Part shown: in pieces, positions 17,466 through 27,218 of the stretch
Position numbering within the stretch: position 1 is the first letter of the stretch
Layout: every line of letters starts with the position of its first letter
Notes under the pieces: model-generated
The model's input: the letters and a program-made list of their open reading frames with translations, nothing else
What the model was told of the DNA's origin: nothing
The model's database searches: none
Translations under genes and position numbers: made by a program
NCBI GenBank assembly: GCA_964462985.1
Contig: CAYXAA010000001.1
Coordinates: 124,001-188,000, forward strand
Origin: CAYXAA01 sp964462985
GTDB taxonomy: Bacteria > Pseudomonadota > Alphaproteobacteria > Rhizobiales > Stappiaceae
DNA length: 64,000 nucleotides
Direction of reading: 5' to 3'

Positions 17466-18377
17466 ATGCGTACCGAGAACCCGACCACCAGAACGCTCCT
17501 TCTGTTCAATCCGAAATCGCGGCGTGGGGAACAGGCGCTCGCTCCTGTTCTCGCCCGTCTGAGAGCCGGCGGACATGCGGTGACCGTGGAGACGTTCGAG
17601 ACCCTGGCTGAACTCGCAAGCGATATTTCCAGACTGTGCCGGACCATGGACGCCGTGGTCGTTTGCGGTGGCGACGGTTCGATTTCCTCTGCCGCATCGG
17701 CGCTTGCCGGCAACAGCCTGCCTTTTGGCATCATCCCTGCCGGGACGGCCAACGACCTGGCGCGGACGCTACAGATCCCGACGGATTTCGAACAGGCCGC
17801 CGACGTCGTCGTCGCGGGCAACAGACGGCGGATCGACCTCGGGATGGTCAACGGGCACGCCTTCTTCAACGTAGCAAGCGTCGGCCTGAGTACGGAACTT
17901 GCCCGCTCCCTGGATCCGGCGCTCAAGAAGCGATTTGGCCGCCTCGGCTATGCCCTGAGCGCGGTCAAGGTGCTGACCAGGGCGCGGCCGTTCCAGGCAC
18001 GAATCACCGAAAAAGGCGAACCCGTGAAGGTCCACAGCTACCAGATCTCGGTGGGCAACGGCCGCCACTACGGCGGCGGCAACGTGGTCGAAGCGAGCGC
18101 GTCGATCGACGACGGTCGCCTCGATCTCTACAGCCTCGAGATGAGGAACGTTTGGAAGCTTGCCCTGATGCTGCGCTCCTTCCGTTCCGGACGCCACAGT
18201 GCCTGGAACGAGGTGCGCACCGCACGGTGCATCGAGTTCGACATCGAAACCGACGAACCGATGCCGGTGAACACCGACGGTGAAATCCTCACCTCGACCC
18301 CGGCACACTTCAAGGTGCTGCCGGGGGCCGTCGAGGTGTTCGTGCCCACTTCCCCCGGCACGCGTCCCGGCCCATGA
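17466..18377 (+). CDS. diacylglycerol/lipid kinase family protein (YegS-like)
   Basis: This 303-residue enzyme of the DAGK catalytic fold probably phosphorylates a membrane lipid. It has LLFNPKSRRGEQAL at the N-terminus, the nucleotide-binding VVVCGGDGSISSAASAL near residue 65, and PFGIIPAGTANDLARTL near residue 90, the family's best-conserved motif, and ends with the DGE element (NTDGEILTSTP). It is a single gene with no operon partner. The lipid substrate is not known. Confidence 0.88.
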   Translation: MRTENPTTRTLLLFNPKSRRGEQALAPVLARLRAGGHAVTVETFETLAELASDISRLCRTMDAVVVCGGDGSISSAASALAGNSLPFGIIPAGTANDLARTLQIPTDFEQAADVVVAGNRRRIDLGMVNGHAFFNVASVGLSTELARSLDPALKKRFGRLGYALSAVKVLTRARPFQARITEKGEPVKVHSYQISVGNGRHYGGGNVVEASASIDDGRLDLYSLEMRNVWKLALMLRSFRSGRHSAWNEVRTARCIEFDIETDEPMPVNTDGEILTSTPAHFKVLPGAVEVFVPTSPGTRPGP

Positions 18378-18449
18378 GCCTCCGTCCGTCGCGGGAAAGA
18401 ATTCAGAGCCGGCCGATCCTGCCCTGTCCAACGCAAGAGCCCGTCCGCA

Positions 18450-18971
18450 TCAGGGCTTCGCGAACGTCAGGTTGGTCATCTGTTCGACCGGCCCGTCCGG
18501 CGCGACCTTGTCGATGACGATGAAACTGAACGCGCCCCGGTCGGGATTGTTGATGATCATGGTGGCGTGGTGATCGCCGTTGACCGGCTTCGGCCAGCGG
18601 ACGTTGAGCGTTAGAACGTCGCCCTTGCGCGTCCCGCTGAGGCGCGCAGGACCGATGGTCGAGCCCTTGTAGACGCCGGTATAGCGGTCATTGACCGGGT
18701 CATAGTTGAGATCGGCCGAAATTTCGCGCGTGAAGATCAAGGCGGCCCTGCAGGTGCCGCCAACGCCCGCACGGTTCTGGCGGTGGTTGCCAGCCATCTT
18801 GCACGACACCTTGTTCGGTGCGGACGTCGCATTGCGGCGCACCAGACCCGAAGCCTGCCACTGGCCCGAAAACCGGGACAGATACTCTGCTTCACCGGAC
18901 TGGGCCCTCAGCGGTCCCGCGGATGAAAAGGCCAGGACGACGGCAAAGGCAAAGAGAGGCATCTTCGACAT
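18450..18971 (-). CDS. secreted protein of unknown function
   Basis: This 173-residue protein has a signal peptide (MSKMPLFAFAVVLAFSSAG, cleavage after RAQ near residue 25). I chose the ATG at 18971 because GGAGGGGGAG precedes it. The mature part contains CKMAGNHRQNRAGVGGTCRA, two Cys that could form a disulfide, and a beta-rich region resembling lipocalin-like secreted proteins of Rhizobiales. No recognised family motif is visible. It lies alone between the lipid-kinase and LysR genes. Confidence 0.7.
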   Translation of the reverse strand: MSKMPLFAFAVVLAFSSAGPLRAQSGEAEYLSRFSGQWQASGLVRRNATSAPNKVSCKMAGNHRQNRAGVGGTCRAALIFTREISADLNYDPVNDRYTGVYKGSTIGPARLSGTRKGDVLTLNVRWPKPVNGDHHATMIINNPDRGAFSFIVIDKVAPDGPVEQMTNLTFAKP

Positions 18972-19116
18972 CGGACACTCCCCCTCCTTCTTCATTTCGA
19001 CAGTGACTGCCTTCTAACGGCCGACGGCCTGCAGCGTTCCCGGCCTGGCGACGCAAGGGCACGGACCGCATCCGGCCGGCTGCCGCGGCCTGAAGCCCAT
19101 CATTCCCCGCCACGCT

Positions 19117-20046
19117 TTACGCCTTGATCAACTTCGCTTCCCAGCGGCCCTGGCGCACGGCATCGCCGACGAGCTCGAGCAACAGGTCCCGCACCGCCTC
19201 GAGGGCAAAGGTCGGCGGCCGGCTGGTCAGCTCGCACAGGTGCAGTGTCCGCGACAGTTCCGGCTCGATGATCGGCCGGACATGAACCGTGCCGCGGGCG
19301 ATCTGGTCCTGCATGAACAGTCGGGTGCCGATAACGCAGCCGAGCCCCGTCTCGAGCGCCCCGGCGATCGCCTGCACCGAGTTCATCTGCAGCTTGGCGT
19401 GGCTCTCGATCTTCTTCAGCAGATTGACGTCGTTGACGATAGCGCGGGCCGAAGGGCCCTGCCGCAGCAGGATCATCGGCAATTCGAGGATTTCGCTGAA
19501 GGTGAGCGGGTCGCTGCTTTCGCCGATGATTTCACGACGACCGACCAGAACCATCCGTTCCTCCAGGACCGGCCGCGTCCGAAGCTTGGCATCCGACGGC
19601 GGGTTGTAGACCAGCGCAAGATCGACGTCAGAGGCCAGTAGATGCGCAAGCGTCGTCCCGGACAGGCTTTCGGCCAGCACCAGGTCGACGCGTGGGTAGT
19701 CCTGCAGCACGCGGCGGGCGAGTTCCACCCCAATTGCCTTGACGGCCGAGAACGCCATTCCCACCGCGACGGTCCCGGCAATCTCGCCTCCGGCTTCGCG
19801 CAGATCCGCCTCGGCCGCGGCCACCGCCTTCAGGATCAGCTTGGCGTGAGCGTAGAGCCGATGCCCCGCCGCAGTCGGCTCCATTCCGCGCGGCTTGCGG
19901 ACGAACAGCACGACGCCGAGCTCAGCCTCGAGATTGGAAAGGTGCAGACTGAGCGCGGAGGGAGCGATCCGCACCGTCTCTGCGGCGCTGGACAGCGTTC
20001 CCTGCTCAAATACGGCGGCAAAATAGCGGAGCTGGCGAATATCCAT
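19117..20046 (-). CDS. LysR-family transcriptional regulator
   Basis: This 309-residue regulator has an N-terminal winged HTH (MDIRQLRYFAAVFEQGTLSS, then AETVRIAPSALSLHLSNLE) and a C-terminal LysR substrate-binding domain. The frame is open upstream, but the ATG at 20046 gives the exact LysR beginning. It is divergent from the CoA-transferase operon with a 90-base gap holding a TATAAT box (20082-20087) and a TTCGCGAA palindrome (20057-20064). It therefore probably activates that operon in response to its substrate, as is usual for LysR regulators. Confidence 0.9.
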   Translation of the reverse strand: MDIRQLRYFAAVFEQGTLSSAAETVRIAPSALSLHLSNLEAELGVVLFVRKPRGMEPTAAGHRLYAHAKLILKAVAAAEADLREAGGEIAGTVAVGMAFSAVKAIGVELARRVLQDYPRVDLVLAESLSGTTLAHLLASDVDLALVYNPPSDAKLRTRPVLEERMVLVGRREIIGESSDPLTFSEILELPMILLRQGPSARAIVNDVNLLKKIESHAKLQMNSVQAIAGALETGLGCVIGTRLFMQDQIARGTVHVRPIIEPELSRTLHLCELTSRPPTFALEAVRDLLLELVGDAVRQGRWEAKLIKA

Positions 20047-20136
20047 GATTTCACAATTCGCGAACGTAATCTTACAAACTTTATAATATCGATATGGCTT
20101 GTGGTCGGCTAGCTTTGCGGCAGGAGGACATCGCCG

Positions 20137-21327
20137 ATGACGGACGCCTATATGCCGCTCGCCGGGGTTCGTGTCGTCGAGATGAGCCATATGATCATGG
20201 GGCCATCTTGCGGCATGTTCCTCGGCTTTCTCGGCGCCGAAGTGATCAAGGTCGAGCCGCCGGAAGGGGACAAGACGCGCCATCTGACCGGCATGGGTCG
20301 CGCGTTCTTTCCGACCTTCAACCGGGGCAAACGCTCCATCACCCTCGATCTCAAGAGCGATGCGGGACGCGAGGCGCTCGACGCCCTGCTCGCCAGTGCA
20401 GACGTGTTCGTGGAGAACTTCCGCGATGAAACGCTCGCCAGGATGGGGTTCTCCCCCGAACGGCTCCGCGAAAAGTTCCCTTCCCTGATCGTCGTCTCCT
20501 GCAAGGGTTTCCTGCACGGCCCCTATGAGAACCGCACCGCGATGGACGAGGTGGTGCAGATGATGACGGGCCTTGCGTACATGACCGGTCCAACCGGGCG
20601 GCCGCTCAGGATCGGCTCCTCGGCAAACGACATCATGGGCGGACTGTTCGGTGCCTTCGCCGCCCTTGGCGCCCTGCGCCAGCGCGACAAGGACGGGGAA
20701 GGACATGCCATCCGCGTCGGCCTGTTCGAAAACTGCCTACTGCTCGTCGCCCAGCACATGGTGCAGTTCGACATCGAAGGTCGTGAGGCTCCGCCGATGC
20801 CGGAGCGGGAGTTCTCCTGGCCGGTTTACGACATCTTTGACACGAAGGACGGCCGGCAGATTTTCGTCGGCGCCGTAACGGAGGGACAGTGGGCCACCCT
20901 TTGTGACATCCTTGGCCTCGACACGCTGAAGGCAGATCCACGCCTGCAAAAGCGCATGGATCAGATCGAGGCTCGCGACTGGACCATCCCGATCGTGGCC
21001 GGGGCCGTGAGGGCGCGGGGGTTCGACGAACTGATCGCGGCCTTCGAGCCGGCCGGCGTGCCGTTTTCGCCGATCCACCGTCCGGCCGAGATGTACGACG
21101 ATCCGCATGTCAACCGTCCGGGCGGGCTCAGCCTGTCCAGGTTGCCGGAAGGCACGACCTTCCGCGCGCCGGGCCTGCCCTTCGAGGTCGACGGAGCGCC
21201 GCCGACCGCGTTCGGGTTCGATCTGGCGGACATCGGCGACGACACCGGGGCGGTTCTCTCGGAACTGGGACTTTCCACGGAGATGATCGCCTCGGCACGC
21301 GGAAAGGCGCAGGAGACGACGGCATGA
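20137..21327 (+). CDS. CaiB/BaiF family (class III) CoA-transferase
   Basis: This 396-residue enzyme moves CoA from a donor such as succinyl-CoA to a carboxylic acid. Family features are LAGVRVVEMSHMIMGPSCGM at the N-terminus, LGAEVIKVEPPEGD near residue 33, the catalytic Asp137 in MDEVVQMMTG, and the GLFENCLL helix. A good AGGAGG site precedes the start. It overlaps the HMG-CoA-lyase-like gene (ATGA), so the two enzymes act in sequence: activation of an acid, then retro-aldol cleavage. Citramalate, 3-hydroxy-3-methylglutarate or a similar acid is a reasonable substrate, by inference. Confidence 0.87.
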   Translation: MTDAYMPLAGVRVVEMSHMIMGPSCGMFLGFLGAEVIKVEPPEGDKTRHLTGMGRAFFPTFNRGKRSITLDLKSDAGREALDALLASADVFVENFRDETLARMGFSPERLREKFPSLIVVSCKGFLHGPYENRTAMDEVVQMMTGLAYMTGPTGRPLRIGSSANDIMGGLFGAFAALGALRQRDKDGEGHAIRVGLFENCLLLVAQHMVQFDIEGREAPPMPEREFSWPVYDIFDTKDGRQIFVGAVTEGQWATLCDILGLDTLKADPRLQKRMDQIEARDWTIPIVAGAVRARGFDELIAAFEPAGVPFSPIHRPAEMYDDPHVNRPGGLSLSRLPEGTTFRAPGLPFEVDGAPPTAFGFDLADIGDDTGAVLSELGLSTEMIASARGKAQETTA

Positions 21328-22268
21328 GGGCCGCCAAACACCTCTATCCCGTCGACCGCGTCACCTTGCGCGAGGTCGGCCTGCGCGACGGGCTTCAGCT
21401 CGTCAAGACCTGGCCGGACACCGCAGCCAAGCGTGCGTGGCTGTACCGCGAGCATGCCGCCGGCGTGCGCCACTTCGAGGTCGGCTCATTTCTGCCGGTG
21501 TCCCGGTTCCCGCAGTTCGCCGACCTGGACAACCTGATCGACACGGTCGCCCGCCTCGACGGCGCCTCCTCGGCGGCGCTGGCGCTCAACGAGCGCGGCG
21601 CCGAGGAGGCGATGGGGACGGCAGTCGACGAAGTCGTCTGCGTCGTCTCGGCAACGGAGGAGCACAGCCAGGCCAACATGCGGCGCTCGCGCGACGAGGC
21701 CATCGCCCTGGTCAGAAGGGTCGCCACATTGCGCGATGCTGCCGCGCCCGGCAAGATCGTCAATGCAGGGATCGCAATGGCATTCGGCTGCTCGATCGCG
21801 GGCGAAGTGGCGCAAGCGGAAGTGCTTCGCCTTGCCGAGGCCTGTCTGGAGGCCGGCGCCGACGTGGTCGGCATCGCCGATACAGTCGGATATGCAGGAC
21901 CGAGGCAGGTCGCCGAGATGAGCAGGGCAATGCGACGATTGTGCGAAGACCGGCCGTTTTCGGTCCACCTGCACGACACCCGCGGCATGGGGATCGCCAA
22001 TGCCGCGGCCGCGCTCGACAACGGGGCACGCATCCTCGACGGCTCGCTCGGCGGGCTCGGCGGCTGCCCGTTCGCACCGGGGGCGACCGGCAATGTGGTG
22101 TTCGAGGACCTCGTCTATCTCTGCGAGACCATGGGTTTCAGCACCGGCATCGACCTTGTCGGTCTGAGGGAGGTGCGAGACATTGCCGAGCCCGCGATGC
22201 CGGGCGAGGCCTTTCACGGCGCGCTGTCAAAAGCCGGCGCCCCGGGGAACGTCGGCTGGAGGGCTTGA
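21324..22268 (+). CDS. HMG-CoA lyase family protein
   Basis: This 314-residue TIM-barrel lyase cleaves 3-hydroxy-3-methylglutaryl-CoA or a similar acyl-CoA. It shows TLREVGLRDGLQL near residue 14 (metal-ligand Asp and catalytic Arg), the metal-binding HLHDTRG (two His), and the loop GGLGGCPFAPGATGN, whose Cys is the catalytic residue of HMG-CoA lyases. Coupling to the CoA-transferase suggests that the acid is first made into a CoA ester. A TRAP transporter follows in the same direction, 36 bases downstream. It may instead act on citramalyl-CoA-like compounds; sequence alone does not decide. Confidence 0.87.
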   Translation: MRAAKHLYPVDRVTLREVGLRDGLQLVKTWPDTAAKRAWLYREHAAGVRHFEVGSFLPVSRFPQFADLDNLIDTVARLDGASSAALALNERGAEEAMGTAVDEVVCVVSATEEHSQANMRRSRDEAIALVRRVATLRDAAAPGKIVNAGIAMAFGCSIAGEVAQAEVLRLAEACLEAGADVVGIADTVGYAGPRQVAEMSRAMRRLCEDRPFSVHLHDTRGMGIANAAAALDNGARILDGSLGGLGGCPFAPGATGNVVFEDLVYLCETMGFSTGIDLVGLREVRDIAEPAMPGEAFHGALSKAGAPGNVGWRA

Positions 22269-22304
22269 GGCCGAGTCTGGCGATGGCAAAAACGGGAGGG
22301 AATC

Positions 22305-23291
22305 ATGACCAAGATCAACACATTCGCACTGGCGCTGGCGTTCTCGGTTTCGTCGTCGGCGATCGCTACGGCTGCAACAGAAATGCGCTGCAGCCATCAG
22401 CTGCCGCCGGCGCATCACATCGCCAAGGTGGTCGACCGCTGGGCCGCCGAGGTCGAGACGCTCTCGGAAGGCGAACTCGACGTTCAGGTCTTCGGAGCTG
22501 ACAGCCTGGTCGGAGCCCGCGAGAACATACTGGCGACCGCCAAGGGCGATATCGAATGCGCCTTCTCGCTGAACTTCCAGTGGGGCAAAACGCTGCCGAT
22601 GATGAACGTCACGGTCGCTCCCTATGCCTTCGGCGACTTGGAGATCTGGCGCAAGTGGCCGGACTCCGAAGCTGCCGCCTTCCTGTCGGAAAAGCTCCTG
22701 GAGAAGGGCGTGCGCAACGTCGTCTGGATGTTCCAGACCAATACGTCGGTATTCACCTCCAAGGGCAGGTTCCTGCTCAAGCCCGAGGACTTCAAGGGCG
22801 TCAAGCTGCGCGGCCTGACCCCACCGTTCGATGCCGCGCTGAAGGCGCTCGGCGCCACGCCGGCAACGCTGCCGGGATCAGAGGTCTACCAGGCACTCGC
22901 CACCGACGTGATTGACGCCGGCGTCACGGACGTCGCCGCCGCGGTGTCGCGCAAGTACTATGAGGTGCAGGATCATTTCGTCGTCACCCCGGTGCTGTCC
23001 GCCTATCTCCACGGATACGTGAATCCCGCCTGGTACGACGGCCTGTCGGACAAGTCGAAGGCGGCGCTCGAGCAGGCGGGCAAGAAGGCGGCGCTCTGGG
23101 CGATCGAGGCGTCGTCGGAGGCCGCCGCGGCCGGTCCGGACCAGCTCCGCGAGAAGGGCGTCCAGGTCCATATCGCGACGCCCGAGGAGAACAAGGCGAT
23201 CGAGGCCGTGATGCGCCCCGCGTTCGACAAGGCTTTCGGCGAGGGAGATCCCGACAGCCAGAAGCTGATTGAACTGCTTGGCAAGATCTGA
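22305..23291 (+). CDS. dctP: TRAP transporter substrate-binding protein
   Basis: This 328-residue periplasmic binding protein of the DctP family has a signal peptide (first about 24 residues) and then MRCSHQLPPAHHIAKVVDRW, typical of the mature DctP N-terminus, with VDRWAAEVETLSEGELDVQV and the later FKGVKLRGLTPPFDAALKAL, where the conserved Arg binds the ligand carboxylate. That supports an organic-acid ligand, which fits the CoA-transferase/lyase pair upstream. GGGAGGG precedes the start. Confidence 0.9.
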   Translation: MTKINTFALALAFSVSSSAIATAATEMRCSHQLPPAHHIAKVVDRWAAEVETLSEGELDVQVFGADSLVGARENILATAKGDIECAFSLNFQWGKTLPMMNVTVAPYAFGDLEIWRKWPDSEAAAFLSEKLLEKGVRNVVWMFQTNTSVFTSKGRFLLKPEDFKGVKLRGLTPPFDAALKALGATPATLPGSEVYQALATDVIDAGVTDVAAAVSRKYYEVQDHFVVTPVLSAYLHGYVNPAWYDGLSDKSKAALEQAGKKAALWAIEASSEAAAAGPDQLREKGVQVHIATPEENKAIEAVMRPAFDKAFGEGDPDSQKLIELLGKI

Positions 23292-23300
23292 TCGCGGGCG

Positions 23301-23831
23301 ATGAAGGGCCGAAACATCGAGATGGCGGAGGCAGAAAATGCCTCCGCCATGCTGCGCGCAGCCGATCTCCTGATCCGGCTGGGCGGAGGCCTGGCGGCGC
23401 TGCTGATCCTGGTGATGTTTGCCATCGTCACCTATGCGGTCACGCAGCGCTATGTTTTCAACGCTCCGCTGATGTGGGGTGACGAACTCATCGGCTACCT
23501 GCTGGTCGCCACAGTCATGCTGGGCGCCGCCGAGGCCTTCAGGTGCGGCGATCATATCGCGATCGACCTCGTCGCCAGCCGTGCCAAGGGCAGGCAGCGG
23601 CTGCTCCTCGGCCTCCTGATCGATCTGTCCGTGATCGTGTTCTCGGGAATTCTTGGCTGGAGCGCCTGGAAGTCGATCCAGTTCGCGCGCGCGTTCGGCT
23701 CCTATTCGGTCGGATATATCGAAATCGAGACCTGGATCCCGCAGGTGCCGCTGGTGTTCGGGGCAGGACTCCTGACCCTGGCGGCGGTCGCCGACATGAT
23801 CCGCCTCATCGGCCGGGCGGACGCGACATGA
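23301..23831 (+). CDS. dctQ: TRAP transporter small permease subunit
   Basis: This 176-residue membrane protein has four hydrophobic segments and the DctQ pattern VTQRYVFNAPLMWGDELIGY near residue 50, where the Glu/Asp-containing WGDEL motif is characteristic. It lies 9 bases after dctP, and its stop overlaps the dctM start (ATGA at 23828-23831). The start could also be the ATG at 23322; neither has a strong ribosome site. Confidence 0.87.
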   Translation: MKGRNIEMAEAENASAMLRAADLLIRLGGGLAALLILVMFAIVTYAVTQRYVFNAPLMWGDELIGYLLVATVMLGAAEAFRCGDHIAIDLVASRAKGRQRLLLGLLIDLSVIVFSGILGWSAWKSIQFARAFGSYSVGYIEIETWIPQVPLVFGAGLLTLAAVADMIRLIGRADAT

Positions 23832-25114
23832 CCATCGTCATCGTCTTCGCAGCCCTGATCCTTCTGCTGATTGCCGGCCTGCCGATATTCGTCGCGCTCG
23901 GTCTCACGGCCGCCGGCATTCTCGTCGTGTTCGAAGGCAGCGTTTCGAGTGTCGCGGACACGGTGTTCTCGCATCTGAACAAGCCGATTCTCACGACCAT
24001 TCCGCTTTTCGTCCTGATGGCGCAGATCATGATCCGCGCCAAGGTCATCGACGACCTCTATGACTTCGCTCATACGGTGGTCGGCCACGTCAAGGGCGGT
24101 CTCGGGGTCGCGACGGTGCTGGCCTGCACGATCTTCGCCGCTATTTCCGGTTCCTCCGTCGCGACCGCGCTTTCCGTCGGCTCCAGCGCCCTGCCGCAAA
24201 TGCAGCGCTTCGGCTACCGCCGGCGCGATGCTCTCGGAGTGATTGCGGCCGGCGGGACGCTCGGCATCCTGATCCCGCCGTCCGGCCCGATGATCCTCTA
24301 TGCGATCGTTTCGGAAGTTTCGATCGGCGCGCTGTTCCTCGCGGGCATCGTCCCGGGCCTGCTGCTTGCGCTGGTCTTTGCTGCCTACTGCATCATCCAG
24401 GCATCGCGACAGCGCGAGATGTCCGCACCCGATCGGGCGTCCTTCGCAGCGGTCCTTGCCTCCGTCAAACGCTCGATCTGGGCGTTAATGGCACCGCCCG
24501 TGATCATGGGCGGCATCTATTTCGGCATCTTCACGGCATCGGAGGCCGCCGCGGCCGGCGCACTCTACGCCCTGCTCGTTGCTGTGCTCATCTACCGCAA
24601 TTTCGGCCTACGCGATCTCTACGCATGCGCCTATCAGACGATGCTGACGTCGATGATGGTCTTCATGATCATCGCGGGGGCCGCCATGTTCGGCCACGCC
24701 ATAACCATCATCCGGCTGCCCGTCGGCGTCACCGAAGCGGTCGCCGGGATGGGACTTGGTCCCCTGGGTTTCATCGTCGCGGTGATGGCGCTTCTCTTCA
24801 TTCTCGGCATGTTTCTGGAGTCAATTGCCATCATCCTCATAACCACACCGATCCTGCTGCCGACGATGACTCATCTCGGTATCGATCCGTTGTGGTATGG
24901 CGTGTTGCTGATGATGAACCTGGAACTTGCGATGATTACGCCCCCGGTCGGCATGAACTTATTCGTCATCAAAGGGATCACCGACGCGCCACTGTCGGAG
25001 GTGGTGAGGGGTGCTGCACCGTTCGTCGGGCTGATGATCCTCGGTCTGGCTGTGCTGATCGCCTTCCCGAGCATCGCCACCTGGCTGCCCTACACCGCCG
25101 GGTTCGGCCGGTAG
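23828..25114 (+). CDS. dctM: TRAP transporter large permease subunit
   Basis: This 428-residue sodium-coupled permease has about twelve membrane segments. Diagnostic parts are the GSSVATALSVGSSALPQM region, GTLGILIPPSGPMILYAI, and the late EMAMITPPVG-like element LELAMITPPVGMNLFVI. The frame is open further upstream, but the ATG at 23828 overlaps dctQ in the usual manner. It completes the LysR-controlled acid uptake and degradation operon, and converges on the cyclase gene at 25162. Confidence 0.9.
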   Translation: MTIVIVFAALILLLIAGLPIFVALGLTAAGILVVFEGSVSSVADTVFSHLNKPILTTIPLFVLMAQIMIRAKVIDDLYDFAHTVVGHVKGGLGVATVLACTIFAAISGSSVATALSVGSSALPQMQRFGYRRRDALGVIAAGGTLGILIPPSGPMILYAIVSEVSIGALFLAGIVPGLLLALVFAAYCIIQASRQREMSAPDRASFAAVLASVKRSIWALMAPPVIMGGIYFGIFTASEAAAAGALYALLVAVLIYRNFGLRDLYACAYQTMLTSMMVFMIIAGAAMFGHAITIIRLPVGVTEAVAGMGLGPLGFIVAVMALLFILGMFLESIAIILITTPILLPTMTHLGIDPLWYGVLLMMNLELAMITPPVGMNLFVIKGITDAPLSEVVRGAAPFVGLMILGLAVLIAFPSIATWLPYTAGFGR

Positions 25115-25161
25115 GCAGCCTCGTCGCCGCAGGGCTGGCGTGTCGACGGTCAAGGCTCCGC

Positions 25162-27039
25162 TTAGGCGGCGGACTCCGGAGCCCTGGCGAGCGACAACTG
25201 CGTCAGGAATCGATCCATAAGCGGCGAGTTGCCGAACCGGCGATATTCACGCTCGGATTCCAATGAGAAACCCGGATTGACCTCCAGCAGCAACGCCATG
25301 GTTGATCGGGCTTCCTCCAGGTTGCCGAGATCCGCCTGGACCGCTGCCCGTATCAGCAAACACTCCGGCTCGCGCGGCGCCCGCATGAGGCATTCCTGAA
25401 GGACGTCATCCGCCTCCTGCAGACGGCCCGCAGCGTAAAGCGCCTGCCCGTGGACATAGGTGTAGTATTCCGGCGCAATCGGATGCAGGCGGCGGGCAAG
25501 CTCGGCATTGCTGACGGCATCGTCGTAGTCACCGAACCGGACCTGAGCCTTTGCGAGGACCATCAGGCTGTCCGGGTCGCTGGGATTGAGCTCCACCGCG
25601 CGTTTCGCGGCCTGTATGGCGCCGGAATAGTCACCGCCGACCGACAGACCGAAGCTGAGCACCTGATAGCCGGCAGGAAGATTCGGATCGAGGCGGATGG
25701 CCTGCCTCACTTCGCTCAGGCCCAGCTCCAGGTCGGCGGTGACGGCCCGTCCCGTTACCGAATGCGCCACATCGACGATGTAGGTCATGCCGAGATAGGC
25801 CCGCGCGGCGGCATAGGCCGGATCGAGCTCCAGTGCCCGCTGATAGAGCGCGCGAGAAGCGAGCAATTGCTCGGCATCCTTGGAGCCATGCTTAAAACGA
25901 TCACGCGCCTGCAGGACAAGATCATAAGCCTGCAGGCTTTCCGTCGGGCGTTCGGCCGCTTCGGCTGCCTCGGTCTCCCGAACGTAGGAGGCCAGATGCG
26001 ATACGATTTCGGTCGTCAGATCCCGTTGGACGGAAAACACGTCCTCGACGTTCCTGTCGTAGCTGCGCGACCAGAGATGCGCACCGCTGCGCGCATCGAT
26101 CAGCTGCGCCACCACGCGAAGCTGGTCGCCCGCGCGCCGTGCGCTTCCCTCCACGACATAACCCGCGCCAAGCCGCCGACCGATCTCCCGAATATCGGTG
26201 GCCTGGCCGCGCAAGGCGAAAGTCGAGTTCCGGGCAATGACCTGTAGCTCAGGGTATCGCGCAAGTTCGGCAATGATGTCTTCTGTCAGGCCGTCGGCAA
26301 AATAGGTCTGATCGGGATCGCCGCTCATGTTGTCGAATGGCAGCACGGCGACCGAAGGCCGAGCATCCTGCGCGCCGGTGCCGGCGAGGCGCAGGACGCT
26401 ATCGGCGACATTGCCGGCCGCCAGCCTCACGGATGGCACTTGGACGACGGCCGCAACCAGGAGAAGGGCGGCTGCGCCAACGGCCAAGGGCATCGCCGCC
26501 CGGGCCTTGCTGCGGCCGCGCGGCATGTGTTTCTGCCCGCCAGGGCCGCGATCAAACCGCACACCATAGACGTCGAGCCGATCCGGAATGTTCTTGGCCT
26601 GCCGCCGCCCGACCCAGTAGAATAGGTCGCTGCGACTCCGATCGGCTCCCTGGACGACGGCCGCACTGACGAAGATGGTGCCCGGCTCCGCCATAGCCTC
26701 CAGGCGCGATGCCACGTTGACGCCGTCGCCAAACACATCGCCGTTGTCTTCAATGACATCCCCAAGATTGACCCCGAGGCGGAGCTTCAGGGAGCGCTCC
26801 TGGAAGCCGGCCTGAATCGCGATGGCCGCATCGAGGGCCTCGTTTACACTCGGGAATGTGGCAAGGAACCCATCACCGGTGTTCTTGAAGGTCCGCCCGC
26901 CATGGCGTTCGATCGTTGGCAGGATCAGTTCGTCAAACGCGGAACGCAACTCTGTATAGGTGGCCGATTCATTCTCGGCCATCCGAAGGCTGTATCCGGC
27001 GATGTCGCCGGCCATGATCGCGGCAAGCTTGCGTTCCAT
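25162..27039 (-). CDS. class III adenylate/guanylate cyclase with TolB-like and TPR domains
   Basis: This 625-residue signalling protein begins MERKLAAIMAGDIAGYS, the usual start of rhizobial cyclases, with metal-ligand Asp12. The cyclase domain (about 5-170) includes FKNTGDGFLATF and FGDGVNVASRLEAMAEPG. A single membrane span follows near residues 195-215. Then comes a TolB/FlgO-like domain (about 235-365; PSVAVLPFDNMSGDPDQTYF) and C-terminal TPR repeats (about 400-600). The ATG at 27039 has a GAGG site. Upstream lie two direct repeats at 27219-27257. This architecture is common in multi-copy rhizobial cyclases; whether it makes cAMP is not shown. Confidence 0.88.
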   Translation of the reverse strand: MERKLAAIMAGDIAGYSLRMAENESATYTELRSAFDELILPTIERHGGRTFKNTGDGFLATFPSVNEALDAAIAIQAGFQERSLKLRLGVNLGDVIEDNGDVFGDGVNVASRLEAMAEPGTIFVSAAVVQGADRSRSDLFYWVGRRQAKNIPDRLDVYGVRFDRGPGGQKHMPRGRSKARAAMPLAVGAAALLLVAAVVQVPSVRLAAGNVADSVLRLAGTGAQDARPSVAVLPFDNMSGDPDQTYFADGLTEDIIAELARYPELQVIARNSTFALRGQATDIREIGRRLGAGYVVEGSARRAGDQLRVVAQLIDARSGAHLWSRSYDRNVEDVFSVQRDLTTEIVSHLASYVRETEAAEAAERPTESLQAYDLVLQARDRFKHGSKDAEQLLASRALYQRALELDPAYAAARAYLGMTYIVDVAHSVTGRAVTADLELGLSEVRQAIRLDPNLPAGYQVLSFGLSVGGDYSGAIQAAKRAVELNPSDPDSLMVLAKAQVRFGDYDDAVSNAELARRLHPIAPEYYTYVHGQALYAAGRLQEADDVLQECLMRAPREPECLLIRAAVQADLGNLEEARSTMALLLEVNPGFSLESEREYRRFGNSPLMDRFLTQLSLARAPESAA

Positions 27040-27218
27040 ATCCAGCCTCGACACGTTGAGCCCAAGTCCCTCCGACGTGCCCGTCTCCACCGGTGCCGCT
27101 CCACGGCACGGGGGCCAGGCAACCCCTGCGGCTGCCCTTGACGCCATAGTCATGCGCTCATGGCCCGCACTTGCGGGTAGGCAGCATAGACATGGGCTTC
27201 CGAAGGGGTCTGGACAAT

